Assembly: GCF_029968095.1 (NCBI RefSeq)
Contig: NZ_JASCIR010000018.1
Coordinates: forward strand, 62,001-126,000
Source of the DNA: Streptomyces solicavernae
GTDB taxonomy: Bacteria; Actinomycetota; Actinomycetes; Streptomycetales; Streptomycetaceae
DNA length: 64,000 bases
Direction: 5' to 3'
Shown here: in pieces, positions 1-8,589 of the stretch
How positions within the stretch are numbered: position 1 is the stretch's first letter
Layout of the letters: each line of letters begins with the position of its first letter
Program-made: the position numbers and the translations under genes
The notes under the pieces: model-generated
The model's database searches: none
The model's input: the letters and a program-made list of their open reading frames with translations, nothing else
What the model was told of the DNA's origin: nothing

Positions 1-476
1 TCGCGTCCGACCTCAAGCGCGCCGCCGCCACCGCGGCCGAACTGGCCTCCCTGACCGACCTCGACGTCGCGCACGACGGCGCCCTGCGGGAGACCTACGC
101 GGGCCGCTGGCAGGGCCTCACGCACGACGAGATCATGACCCAGTACGGCGAGCAGTACGCCGCGTGGAAGCGCGGCGAGCCGGTGCGCAGGGGCGGCGGT
201 GAGCTGGAGACCGAGGTCGCCGAGCGGGCCGCCCCTGTGGTCCTCGGGCACGCGGACAAGCTGCCCGACGGCGGCACGCTCGTCGTCGTCAGCCACGGTG
301 GCACGATCCGTACCACCATCGGCCGGCTGCTCGGTCTGGAGCCGCACCACTGGGAAAGCCTCGGCGGGCTCTCCAACTGCTGCTGGTCGGTGCTCGGCGA
401 GGGCGCCCGCGGCTGGCGGCTGCTCGAACACAACGCGGGCACGCTGCCGGAGCCGGTCCTCGGCGACGACGACTGA
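1..476 (+). CDS. Histidine phosphatase family protein, C-terminal part (5' end outside the window)
   Basis: The open frame runs in from the left edge and stops at 474-476, so only about 157 C-terminal residues are seen. The segment LRETYAGRWQGLTHDE matches the conserved stretch after the first half of the fold in cobC/phosphoglycerate-mutase-like phosphatases. VVSHGGTIRTTIGRLLG carries the second catalytic His. The N-terminal RHG motif lies outside the window, so the catalytic set cannot be confirmed. The family removes phosphate from small metabolites through a phosphohistidine intermediate; the substrate cannot be told from sequence. A tRNA-Ala gene follows about 105 bases after the stop. 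Confidence 0.85.
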   Translation, partial: ASDLKRAAATAAELASLTDLDVAHDGALRETYAGRWQGLTHDEIMTQYGEQYAAWKRGEPVRRGGGELETEVAERAAPVVLGHADKLPDGGTLVVVSHGGTIRTTIGRLLGLEPHHWESLGGLSNCCWSVLGEGARGWRLLEHNAGTLPEPVLGDDD

Positions 477-580
477 GACCGGCCGGTCCTGCCTTCCGCG
501 GCCTGGGACCCGGATTTCACTTTCCGGCAGGTCGCAGGCTAAAGTTCTTCTTGTTCGCCCGCCGAGCGGGAAGAACACCA

Positions 581-653
<73 letters not shown>

Positions 654-663
654 CAGTCACCGG

Positions 664-693
664 AATCCCGTCCCCGTCAGGGGGCGGGATTTT
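664..693 (+). terminator. Intrinsic terminator after tRNA-Ala copy 1
   Basis: AATCCCGTCCCC pairs across a short GTCA loop with the G-rich arm GGGGGCGGGATT and runs into TTT. It lies 11 bases after the tRNA. Confidence 0.75.
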
Positions 694-705
694 GCGTTGT
701 GCGGG

Positions 706-802
706 TTTCGCGTGGGTGTGCGTTTCGCGTGGGTGTGCGTTTCGTGTTGTGCGGGGTTTCCGTGGCATGCGGTTTCCGTGGCTCGCGGTTTCCGTGGCTC
801 CC
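706..802. repeat. Two adjoining short tandem repeats between tRNA-Ala and the MmyB-type regulator
   Basis: A 17-bp unit (TTTCGCGTGGGTGTGCG) is present twice without change at 706-722 and 723-739. A second array follows with a 16-bp unit beginning TTTCCGTGGC at 757, 773 and 789; the third copy is partial. No reading frame here looks real. The array ends at the stop codon of the convergent regulator gene. Confidence 0.85.
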
Positions 803-805
803 AGG

Positions 806-1663
806 TCAACGCCGCCGCAGCGCGCGCAGCGCGGCCGTACGGGAACGGCTCAGCTCGTCGGCCGGGGTGTACGCCACGATCCGGCACTCCGGCATGCCGT
901 TGACCGACAGGGACACCGACGTCAGGCGTATCTCGCCGACCCTCCGGTGCCGGAACGTCTTCACGCGCGGGCCCGGCGTCACCACGTCCCCACTGCGCCA
1001 CAGCTCCGCGAAGTGCGGGCTCGCGGCCGACAGATCACGCACGAAGTGCTCCCATGCCGGCTCGCCCACATGGGAGCCGTACGCCTGGCGCAGCTGCGCC
1101 ACCATCATCGGGAGCTCCGTGTCCCGGAACATCACCGGGCACTCGGCCTCGTCGAGCGTGAACAGCGCCCACAGGCTGTTGTGCACGCCCACTGAACGGA
1201 CTGCCGGGGTGTCGAACAGGTCCAGATAGGCGGCATTGGTGGCCAGGACGTCGTACCGCGCGTTGTAGACCACCGCCGGGTGCGGGTCCAGGGCGTCGAG
1301 GATGCCCTGGAGCTCCGGGCTGACGCGGTCCGTGTCCGGGCCGCGCGGTGGGACGTACGGCACCTGCGCCAGGTGGTAGAGGTGCTCGCGCTCCGTCTCG
1401 TCCAGGCGGAGCGTGCGCGCCACGGCGTCCAGAACCTGCGGGGAGGCGTTGATGGGGCGGCCCTGCTCCAGCCACGTGTACCAGGTCACGCCCACGCCGG
1501 AGAGCTGCGCCACCTCCTCGCGGCGCAGGCCGGGCGTGCGGCGGCGCAGGCCCGGTGCCATGCCGACGTCGGCGGGCGTCACCCGGGCCCGGCGGCCGCG
1601 CAGGAAGGCGGCGAGCTCCGGCCGGCGGCGCCGAGTGGCCGCTGTCTCCGTCACGGTCGTCAC
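806..1663 (-). CDS. Helix-turn-helix regulator, XRE fold with MmyB-like ligand-binding domain
   Basis: About 285 residues. The N-terminal HTH reads RRTPGLRREEVAQLSGVGVT followed by WYTWLEQGR, the hallmark of actinobacterial MmyB-type regulators. The C-terminal ~180 residues (VVYNARYDVLATN, FRHRRVGEIRL) form the PAS-like MmyB pocket. The GTG at 1663 was chosen because a GATCCT hexamer lies 7 bases upstream, the leaderless arrangement seen repeatedly in this window; a GTG at 1654 is the alternative. It is divergent from an MFS exporter, so it probably controls that gene and itself. The ligand is unknown. Confidence 0.88.
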   Translation of the reverse strand: MTTVTETAATRRRRPELAAFLRGRRARVTPADVGMAPGLRRRTPGLRREEVAQLSGVGVTWYTWLEQGRPINASPQVLDAVARTLRLDETEREHLYHLAQVPYVPPRGPDTDRVSPELQGILDALDPHPAVVYNARYDVLATNAAYLDLFDTPAVRSVGVHNSLWALFTLDEAECPVMFRDTELPMMVAQLRQAYGSHVGEPAWEHFVRDLSAASPHFAELWRSGDVVTPGPRVKTFRHRRVGEIRLTSVSLSVNGMPECRIVAYTPADELSRSRTAALRALRRR

Positions 1664-1686
1664 ATCCCCCAGGATCGATCGGCTCG

Positions 1687-1707
1687 GGTGCTGTTGCCAG
1701 GTGCTGT
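1687..1707. promoter_or_regulatory. Candidate operator: GGTGCTGT direct repeat between regulator and exporter
   Basis: GGTGCTGT occurs at 1687-1694 and 1700-1707, a 13-bp repeat distance, inside the 103-bp divergent intergenic region. Position and repetition suggest a regulator site; this is inference only. Confidence 0.3.
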
Positions 1708-1766
1708 CAGTACCCGTATCGGCGGGCTCTCGTGAGGCGCGGGCATGGGCGGGCACGCTCGCTGCC

Positions 1767-3209
1767 ATGACGACAACCGCTGTGCCCAGTAAAGACCTTG
1801 GCACTGACATCGCGACCCCTGTGCGGCCCCGCAGACTCCTCGCGGTGGTGCTCGCGGCCCAGTTCATGGCGCTGCTGGACGTGTTCATCGTGAACGTCGC
1901 GGCGCCCACGATCCGCGCCGACCTCGCCGCCTCCGGCGCCGGCCTGCAGCTCGTGGTGGCCGGCTACACCGTCTCGTACGCGGTGCTCCTGATCACCGGT
2001 GCGCGGCTCGGGGACCGGTTCGGGCAACGTCGCATGATGCTCGTGGGGCTCGCGTTCTTCACGGCCGCCTCGCTGGCCTGTGGACTCGCCCAGAACACCG
2101 GGCAGTTGATCGGTTTCCGGCTCGCCCAGGGCGCCGGGGCCGCCGTGATGATTCCGCAGGTCCTCAGCCTGATCCAGCGCAACTTCACGGGCCACGCGCG
2201 CGTGCGGGCCCTCGGCGCGTACTCGGCTGTGCTCGCGGTCGGCGCCGCTGCGGGCCAGGTCGTCGGCGGCGTGCTCGTCGCGGCCGACCTGTTCGGCAGC
2301 GGCTGGCGGCCCGTGTTCCTCGTCAACGTGCCGATCGGCCTCGCCCTGCTGGCCGTCGGCGCCCGCGTGCTGCCGCGCGACGCCCGCGCACAGACCGCCC
2401 GCGGTCTCGACCTGCCGGGGCTGCTGCTGCTCGCCGCGGCCGTGTCGCTCTTCACGGTCCCGCTCGTGCTCGGCCAGGAACAGGACTGGCCGCTGTGGTC
2501 CTGGCTGTCGCTTGCCTCAAGTGCCGTGTTCCTCGCGGCATTCGCGGCGTACGAGAGCAGGCTCGCGGCCCGTGGTGGTGCGCCGCTGATCGCACCGCGC
2601 GTGTTGCGGATTCCCGGAATCGGCGCCGCAGTTGTGCGGATTCTGCTCGTGATGGCGGTGAACGCGGGCTTCCTGTTCGTGGTGACCCTGCACTTCCAGG
2701 CCGGCCTCGGACACAGCGCGCTGCGTACGGGGCTCACGTTCGCGCCGACGGCCCTGGTGTTCGGCGCGGTCGGGCTGACCTGGACGCGCTGGCCGCAGCG
2801 GCTCCAACGGTCCCTGGTCCCGGCCGGGTTCACGATCACCGCGCTGGCCGGGGCGGCGGTCGGCCTGCTGCTGCGCGACGGCTCCTTCGGCGGACCGTGG
2901 CTGTACGTGGCGTTCGCTGCGGTCGGCCTGGGCCTCGCGCTGGGCTACAGCCCGTCCCTGACCCGCGCGCTCGGCGGCGTACGCAAGGAGGACGCGGCGG
3001 ACGCCAGCGGGCTGCTCGCGACCGTCACGCAGCTCGGCCAGCTCGTCGGCGTAGCCGTCTTCGGCAGCCTCTTCCTCGCACACCTCACCGACGCGGGCGC
3101 GGCCTCCGCCCGCCAGGGTTCCGCCGACGCCCTTCTGGTCGCCTGCCTGGCACTTGCGGTGACGGCGCTCCTGGGCGTCGTGTCCGGACCGGTACGCGCG
3201 CGACACTGA
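1767..3209 (+). CDS. MFS transporter, DHA2 (drug:H+ antiporter, 14-helix) type
   Basis: 480 residues from the ATG at 1767. The first helix QFMALLDVFIVNVAAPTI and the motif GARLGDRFGQRR after helix 2 are typical of EmrB/QacA-like exporters. About 14 hydrophobic segments can be counted, as expected for DHA2. It is expected in the cytoplasmic membrane, exporting small hydrophobic compounds with proton exchange; the substrate is unknown. It is divergent from the MmyB-type regulator 103 bp away, a common local regulator-exporter pair. Longer upstream starts in the same frame would run through the regulator gene and were rejected. Confidence 0.9.
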   Translation: MTTTAVPSKDLGTDIATPVRPRRLLAVVLAAQFMALLDVFIVNVAAPTIRADLAASGAGLQLVVAGYTVSYAVLLITGARLGDRFGQRRMMLVGLAFFTAASLACGLAQNTGQLIGFRLAQGAGAAVMIPQVLSLIQRNFTGHARVRALGAYSAVLAVGAAAGQVVGGVLVAADLFGSGWRPVFLVNVPIGLALLAVGARVLPRDARAQTARGLDLPGLLLLAAAVSLFTVPLVLGQEQDWPLWSWLSLASSAVFLAAFAAYESRLAARGGAPLIAPRVLRIPGIGAAVVRILLVMAVNAGFLFVVTLHFQAGLGHSALRTGLTFAPTALVFGAVGLTWTRWPQRLQRSLVPAGFTITALAGAAVGLLLRDGSFGGPWLYVAFAAVGLGLALGYSPSLTRALGGVRKEDAADASGLLATVTQLGQLVGVAVFGSLFLAHLTDAGAASARQGSADALLVACLALAVTALLGVVSGPVRARH

Positions 3210-3297
3210 CCCATCTGGCGGTCCGTGGCAGAATCGGGCGGGCCGGAAAGGGGGCCGCACGGCCGGCGAAGGGTGCCCGACGGGAGGGAGAAGCGCG

Positions 3298-3531
3298 ATG
3301 CCTGCGAGCATCCTTGAGGAGGTCAACGACCTGCTCGACGTGGCCGAGGCGCAGGGCTACGACTGGTTGCCGGAGTACGCGCTCCGCTTCACCTGCCCCC
3401 CGTGCGAGTGTCCCGCGGTCCGCACGTCCCTCAACTGCCCGTCCTGCGGTTCCGGCCACGTCGCCCAGGTCCTCGGCGACAACGGCGGGATCTCCTACGT
3501 GTGCACGGCCTGCGGCCACAGCTGGAGCTGA
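3298..3531 (+). CDS. Small zinc-ribbon protein of unknown function
   Basis: 77 residues. An N-terminal helix (MPASILEEVNDLLDVAEAQG) is followed by cysteine pairs CPPC, CPSC and CTAC; the last two pairs form a plausible Cys4 zinc ribbon with the pattern CPSCGSGHVAQ...YVCTACGHSW. A purine-rich GGGAGGGAGAAG precedes the ATG. The next gene starts 3 bases after the stop, so the two are surely co-transcribed. I do not recognise a characterised family; nucleic-acid or protein binding through the ribbon is a guess. Confidence 0.75.
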   Translation: MPASILEEVNDLLDVAEAQGYDWLPEYALRFTCPPCECPAVRTSLNCPSCGSGHVAQVLGDNGGISYVCTACGHSWS

Positions 3532-3534
3532 TCG

Positions 3535-3768
3535 ATGGGTGCACACAGGCGGAAGTGCGACTGGTGTGGCAGCGGCACGCCGATCGTCCGCGACATGGAG
3601 CCGGTCAACTCCGAGTACCAGTACTGGTGCGAGGAATGCGCGCGGGCGCTGATCATAAAAGGCGACCCCATCGAGACGTACCGCGAGCTTGAGGGCGAAC
3701 CGATCTACGGCAGGCTCCTCGATGAGCACTGCACGCTCAAGCGCTTCTATTCGTTCGCCAGGGCCTGA
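3535..3768 (+). CDS. Second small Cys-rich protein, paired with the zinc-ribbon protein
   Basis: 77 residues from the ATG at 3535. Two CxxC pairs (CDWC at the N-terminus and CEEC in the middle) could bind one zinc; the C-terminal half is acidic then aromatic and carries no domain I recognise. The gene follows the upstream zinc-ribbon gene by 3 bases and has the same length by coincidence or ancient duplication. Its last 22 bases overlap the end of the convergent glycosyltransferase gene, so neither transcript can have an insulated terminator between them. Confidence 0.7.
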   Translation: MGAHRRKCDWCGSGTPIVRDMEPVNSEYQYWCEECARALIIKGDPIETYRELEGEPIYGRLLDEHCTLKRFYSFARA

Positions 3769-5132
3769 GTCCGCCGCGGCACTGGCACGCGCGCGTGGAT
3801 CCTGTTTTCGGGCAGTCGGTTCTCGCGCAGCCGCCGGGCGGCCAGAGCGAGGAACGCGAGGCCGGCCAGCGTGTAACCCGCGGACAGCGTGAACTGCCAG
3901 GCGTTCTGGTCGAGTTCGGGGCGTGAGGTGGTGCTTCCCCCGGCGTGCGGCACCCACCACAGTGCGAACGAGTAGAACAGCACCGTCATCCCGGCCGTCC
4001 CGGCCCTGAGCCACGCACCGCGCGTACGACGTGTTTCGGCGGCGAGCAGGATCAGCACGGGCACGATCCACACCCAGTGGTGCGACCACGAGATCGGGCT
4101 GATCAGCAACGCGGTCACCGCACAGGAGGTGACCGCCCAGGCGGCCCGCGCGCGGAGCAGCGCGACGACCGCCACGGCGAGCCCGGCCACCGCGACGAGA
4201 GCCGCCGCCACGGTGTAGGCGGTGTCCGGTTCGGCGGTGTGCAGCAGCCGCGCCAGGACCCCGCGCAGCGACTGGTTCGCCGTGTCCTCGGCCTGTCCCG
4301 GGCGGCTCGCGGCGAAGATCATCTCCGTCCAGAACCGCTTCGAGTCGTACGGCAGGACCAGCCAGGACGCAGCGGTGACCGTCAGGAACGTGACCGTGGC
4401 GACCACGGAGCCGCGCAGCCACGTGTTCCACCACCGCTGCCCGCCGCGCGCGAGACGCACCGCCTGGACGAGGCCCGCCAGGGCCAGCATGACGGCGAAC
4501 AGCGCGGGCGTGAGCTTGATCGCGGCCGCGAGGCCGATGCCGATCCCGGCCCAGCGGTTGCCGGGGCGGCGGGTCAGGTCCCACAGCACGAGCACGGCGA
4601 GCAGCAGGTTGATCTGCCCGTACCGCAGCGTCGTCCAGACCGGCTCGCACCACACGAGGAGCGCGGCCCCCCACAGGGCGGCCACGAGCCGCTGCCGGCG
4701 CCGCTCGACGCCGGTCAGGCGCAGCGACAGGTACACGACGGCCAGGACGAGCAGCAGGTTGAAGCCGGTCGCGAAAGTGCGCATCTCCGGTACGCCGAGC
4801 AGCGTCAGCGGCGTGAAAAGCAGGGCGGCGAACGGCGGGTACGTCGTCGGCAGTTTGTGGACGGTCGCTTCCAGGGCGTAGAGGTCGCCCCCGTTGCGCA
4901 CCGTCCAGCCCTCGGCGCGGTAGACCATCACGTCCAGGAGCGTGACCCCGGCGAGGCGCTGGGCGACCCAGAAGGCGCTGAACGACGCCAGGCAGACCAG
5001 CAGGGCGGTCAGGAGCCGACGCCGGCCGGGACCCGCGGTGCTGCCGTCCGCAGGGGCCTCGGCGCCGTGTCCGGTCCGGTCCTGCTCGGGCCGTTCATCG
5101 GTGTTCGCGGCCGCTCGTCCCTGTGTGGTCAC
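3747..5132 (-). CDS. GT87-family polyprenol-phosphate-dependent mannosyltransferase-like membrane protein
   Basis: About 461 residues. After a polar N-terminus of about 40 residues come around ten hydrophobic segments. An early periplasmic loop has DVMVYRAEGWTVRNGGDLY and TYPPFAALLF, the conserved region of GT87 (DUF2029) enzymes such as PimE. SWSHHWVWIVPV near the C-terminus is also typical. These enzymes add alpha-mannose from polyprenyl-phosphate-mannose outside the membrane; the acceptor here is unknown. The start is uncertain: the GTG at 5132 has TACTGT 8 bases upstream (leaderless), while an in-frame TTG at 5180 would add 16 residues. The 3' end overlaps the convergent small gene by 22 bases. 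Confidence 0.85.
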   Translation of the reverse strand: MTTQGRAAANTDERPEQDRTGHGAEAPADGSTAGPGRRRLLTALLVCLASFSAFWVAQRLAGVTLLDVMVYRAEGWTVRNGGDLYALEATVHKLPTTYPPFAALLFTPLTLLGVPEMRTFATGFNLLLVLAVVYLSLRLTGVERRRQRLVAALWGAALLVWCEPVWTTLRYGQINLLLAVLVLWDLTRRPGNRWAGIGIGLAAAIKLTPALFAVMLALAGLVQAVRLARGGQRWWNTWLRGSVVATVTFLTVTAASWLVLPYDSKRFWTEMIFAASRPGQAEDTANQSLRGVLARLLHTAEPDTAYTVAAALVAVAGLAVAVVALLRARAAWAVTSCAVTALLISPISWSHHWVWIVPVLILLAAETRRTRGAWLRAGTAGMTVLFYSFALWWVPHAGGSTTSRPELDQNAWQFTLSAGYTLAGLAFLALAARRLRENRLPENRIHARVPVPRRTQALANE

Positions 5133-5256
5133 GCGTGCTGACAGTACCGGGTGGAGCGTCGTCGCCGGTGGGGCGGACAAACGATTTGGTGGAGCGGCGG
5201 GGGACCGGTACTGTTGTCGACGTCGCCGAGGGGAAAGCCCGGGCGGCGCACCGCAA

Positions 5257-5329
<73 letters not shown>

Positions 5330-5338
5330 CAGGAATTG

Positions 5339-5378
5339 GAGAGCGGGCCGTCCGAATCGGACGGCCTGCTCTCTTTTT
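5339..5378 (+). terminator. Intrinsic terminator after tRNA-Ala copy 2
   Basis: GAGAGCGGGCCGTCCGA pairs with TCGGACGGCCTGCTCTC and is followed by TTTTT, a textbook rho-independent terminator. Confidence 0.93.
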
Positions 5379-5459
5379 GTGTACCGGTTCTGTGGTGTGC
5401 CGGTTCTCGATTCTCTTGTAGTGCCGGTCTTCTGTGGTGCAGGTCTCAGTGCGGCCTGT

Positions 5460-7034
5460 TCAACTCCGCCCGCTGTCCAGGGCCTTGCGGCCGAGCGGGC
5501 CGGGAAGGGCGGGACGGCCTGCGGAGGCGGTCCGTTCCAGGCGCAGGGCGAGCGCGGGACAGCGGCGTACGGCCCGCTGCGCACGGCCGCGCAGCTGCAG
5601 GGGCACCGAGGCGTCCGCGACCGCAGGGAAGCCGTCAGGGCCGAGCCTGATCAGCTCAGGCACGACGTCCGCACAGAGACCGTGCCCCTCGCAGAGCGTC
5701 CAGTCGACGGCGAGCCGCTCCCCGCTCGTCGTCCCCGGGGCGGGCGCACCGGCGGTCGGCAGCGGCAGTACGCCTCTGGTTCGACGGCCGCAGCCACCCC
5801 TCAGTACGTGCGCCGCGACGTCGTCCGCGAACGCCGCGAGCGTCGACTCGACGAAGCTCGCCGTCCCGTCCGGGTGCTTGCACGCGCCGCGGCCGCGTAC
5901 CGCCGAGAGCACCTCGCGCAGCGCTTCGAGCGCGGTGGGGCCGCCGCCTGTGAGGAGGTCGGCGAGGCCGGCCGCCGCGGCGGGCAGGCCGAGGCGGCAC
6001 GGACCGCACTGGCCGGAGCTCTCGGCGGCCAGCCAGTTCGCCACCCGCAGGGCCTCGCCGAGCGGGCAGGTCTCGGGGCCGATCGGCAGCACCGCGCCCG
6101 CGCCCAGGGCGCCGCCCAGCGACTCCAGGGCGGCGCGCGACACGATCGCGGCGTGCGCGGCCGTCGCGCCCAGCCAGCGGCCGTGGTAGCCGCCCGTGAG
6201 CACGCCCTGGGGCAGTGGCGGGGCGCCGGCCAGCCGCAGGACGTAGCGCAGCGGCACTCCTGCGGGCGCCTCGACGACCATCGGGCGGGCCACGGACCCG
6301 GACAGCGTCAGCAGGACCGTGCCGGGCTCGTCGCGCAGGCCGGTGTGGCGGTAGCGGGCCGGGCCCATCCGCGCGGCGACGGCGAGTTGGGCGAACGTCT
6401 CCGCGTTGGACAGCAGCGTGGGCGCGCCGCCGACCCCGGCGTCCGAGGCGCGCGCCTTGCGTCCCGGCGGCAGCGCGGGGCCGCCTTCCGCCGAGCGCAC
6501 CAAGGCGGACGCCTCACCGGTCACCATGCGGTGTGGGTTGCGTTGGACACGCGCGCGTAGGGCCGCGTTTCGCCGGTTGGTGAGGCCGCGCTCGGCGAGG
6601 GCCGTGGTCATCGCCGCCTCGGTGGAGTCGCGCGTGACACCGATCACCAGAGTGCGGGCGCCCAGAGCCTCCGCGGCCAGCAGCGCGCCGTCGAGGACCA
6701 GGTGTGGCGCGCGGTTGATGAGGACCGTGTCCTTGCGGCAGGCGGGCTCGTCCTCGCTGCCGTTGACCACGACCACCGGGCGTATCCCACGGCCGATCGC
6801 CGCGCGTGCGACGGCCCGCAGCTTTCTGGCGAACGGAAAACCGGCGCCGCCGCGGCCGCGCAGCAGGACGTCGTCGGCCAGCGCGGCGAGCCGCTCACCG
6901 GCCATCGGTTCCAGCGGACCGTGCACCTCGAGGTGCATGGCCAGGTCGAGCCGCTCGACCAGGTCGAAGCCCGCGGTGAGCTGAGGGAGGCCGACGACAC
7001 GCACTTCGGGGACGTCGGGGAGCGGGGCGTTCAA
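5460..7034 (-). CDS. NuoF-like flavoprotein fused to a C-terminal ferredoxin
   Basis: About 524 residues. RGRGGAGFPFARK and NGSEDEPACRKD correspond to the FMN/NADH site of complex I subunit NuoF. ESSGQCGPCRLG and a later CKHPDG correspond to the N3 4Fe-4S site, but the first of the usual four cysteines is Ser (family form ESCGxCxPCR). The C-terminal ~75 residues form a CxxHxxC...CP ferredoxin (CEGHGLC, CPALAL), normally a 3Fe-4S carrier in actinobacteria. The TTG at 7034 is chosen because AGGAGG lies 6 bases upstream; a GTG at 7121 would overlap the previous gene. It is co-transcribed with the cytochrome b-like protein, so it probably passes electrons to or from membrane haem. Confidence 0.85.
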   Translation of the reverse strand: MNAPLPDVPEVRVVGLPQLTAGFDLVERLDLAMHLEVHGPLEPMAGERLAALADDVLLRGRGGAGFPFARKLRAVARAAIGRGIRPVVVVNGSEDEPACRKDTVLINRAPHLVLDGALLAAEALGARTLVIGVTRDSTEAAMTTALAERGLTNRRNAALRARVQRNPHRMVTGEASALVRSAEGGPALPPGRKARASDAGVGGAPTLLSNAETFAQLAVAARMGPARYRHTGLRDEPGTVLLTLSGSVARPMVVEAPAGVPLRYVLRLAGAPPLPQGVLTGGYHGRWLGATAAHAAIVSRAALESLGGALGAGAVLPIGPETCPLGEALRVANWLAAESSGQCGPCRLGLPAAAAGLADLLTGGGPTALEALREVLSAVRGRGACKHPDGTASFVESTLAAFADDVAAHVLRGGCGRRTRGVLPLPTAGAPAPGTTSGERLAVDWTLCEGHGLCADVVPELIRLGPDGFPAVADASVPLQLRGRAQRAVRRCPALALRLERTASAGRPALPGPLGRKALDSGRS

Positions 7035-7077
7035 GGGCGGCCTCCTGGAGAGGGACGGCTCCCTGGAGAGCGGGATG

Positions 7078-8349
7078 TCAAGGACGGCCTCCTGTCGAGC
7101 CGGATGCGCTCCAGGGTTCACCGGACGTGGGCGGCCCGTAGGGCGGCATGTCCTTTTGAGAGGGGCGGTGAGGCGTGGCCTTTCTCGCGGCCTGGTGAGC
7201 CGTGACAGTCGGCGTCTCCCCGCTGTCGTCCGGGTCGTACGCGCGCGGTGTGTACGTGGGCGGCTCCTGGCCGGGGTGCGGGGCGCGGGCCGGCGGGGGC
7301 GGTGGCGAGGGGCAGGGCGTGGGCGGCGCGGACAGGGCGCGGTAGGCCGCCGTCATGTCGCTGCCGGGTGCCGGTGCGACGGGCGGCCTGTGCATGGTTT
7401 CGCCGAGCGGGGAAGCGGGCGGAGCGTGGCGGAGGCCGGAGGCGTGCGGGCCGGAACCGTACTCGTTCCCGTAGGGGTTCTCCCGCCCGCGCGGAGGCGG
7501 GTGCGGCGTCCAGCGGGGTCGTACGGGGATGTCGCCGGGCGGCGGGGGCGGTGCCGCCGAAGGGGGCTCCATTCCGGGCAGCGGTGCCTGCCTGCGCGGC
7601 GGCTCCCGGTGCGCGGACCGGCGCCCGCGCGGTGCCGGATCGAGCAGCGCCAGGAGGCGGCGGGCCACCTGGCGCTTGACCGGCGGGGGCGCCGAGCGCA
7701 GGGCGAGGGCGCCGGCCACGGCGACCAGGCACAGGCAGTACAGCGCGATGACGAAGCCGCTGGGCTCCCGGCCCGCGTACAGGCCGTGCACAAGCGCCGC
7801 GCACCAGGCCGGATAGGCGAGCGTGTGCAGGGCGCGCCAGCGGCCGGCGGCGTGGGCCGGGGAGGCGAAGGCGCTGCGCAGGGCGCCGGTGACGCCGGTG
7901 ACCGCCATGAGAAGCCCCGCCAGGGCGCCGAGGCCGATCAGCACGCCCGTGCCGCTCAGACCGAGCGAGAACGGCACCAGGGCGCCCAGGAGCGACACAT
8001 GGTCGAGCACCAGCTTCACCGTGCCGTGCAGCAGCAGGAAGCCGGTCGAGGCGACCGCAGTGCCCCGGTGCACGGCCTGGGCCAGCAGTCTGTGCCGGGT
8101 GGTGAGGAAGATCCGGTCGGAGGCGACCAGGCCCCAGACGACCGAGCAGGTCAGTGCGACCAGCGCGAGGACTCCGGTGGTGAAGTCCAGCGCCTCGCGC
8201 AGTCCGTCGCCGCCGGTGACGACGGTGAGAGGGATCAGGAGGAGCAGCGCGGCGACCAGGCCGCCGCGGACGGTGCGGCTCAACTCCGGTACGGCACCCG
8301 AGCGTTGATGTGGATCTCGAACGTGCGGAGAAGTTCGTGGAGGGTTCAT
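7078..8349 (-). CDS. Cytochrome b561/ferric-reductase-like membrane protein with proline-rich tail
   Basis: 423 residues. Residues ~25-225 contain about six hydrophobic segments. Histidines at HRGTAVASTGFLLLHG and at RALHTLAYPAWCAALVHG could ligate haem in bis-His fashion, as in ferric-reductase-like transmembrane domains. Residues ~235-423 are cytoplasmic-looking, rich in Pro, Arg and Ser, and low in complexity. The gene lies directly upstream of the NuoF-ferredoxin fusion, the end of one and start of the next being about 43 bases apart, so the pair likely forms a membrane oxidoreductase. The donor and acceptor cannot be read from sequence. Confidence 0.82.
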   Translation of the reverse strand: MNPPRTSPHVRDPHQRSGAVPELSRTVRGGLVAALLLLIPLTVVTGGDGLREALDFTTGVLALVALTCSVVWGLVASDRIFLTTRHRLLAQAVHRGTAVASTGFLLLHGTVKLVLDHVSLLGALVPFSLGLSGTGVLIGLGALAGLLMAVTGVTGALRSAFASPAHAAGRWRALHTLAYPAWCAALVHGLYAGREPSGFVIALYCLCLVAVAGALALRSAPPPVKRQVARRLLALLDPAPRGRRSAHREPPRRQAPLPGMEPPSAAPPPPPGDIPVRPRWTPHPPPRGRENPYGNEYGSGPHASGLRHAPPASPLGETMHRPPVAPAPGSDMTAAYRALSAPPTPCPSPPPPPARAPHPGQEPPTYTPRAYDPDDSGETPTVTAHQAARKATPHRPSQKDMPPYGPPTSGEPWSASGSTGGRP

Positions 8350-8589
8350 GGGGTCACTCCGAATAGTTCGGCAAAGCGCGTCCCGGGCCGCATGCTAAGT
8401 GGCCCCGTACCGGCCAGTAAGGGGTTTGAGTTATTGCGCTGTTATCCGGTGGCAATCGGTCTGTTGTGTTGCCCCGATAGGCGCCGGTACGCCGAGTAAC
8501 CGCAGGGGGCGGGCCCGCGGTGCAGGCGGAATGCGGGTGCTTCCCAAAGCTCGGTGCGACCGTCGTTGGCGCTGCGGTACCCTGACGCC

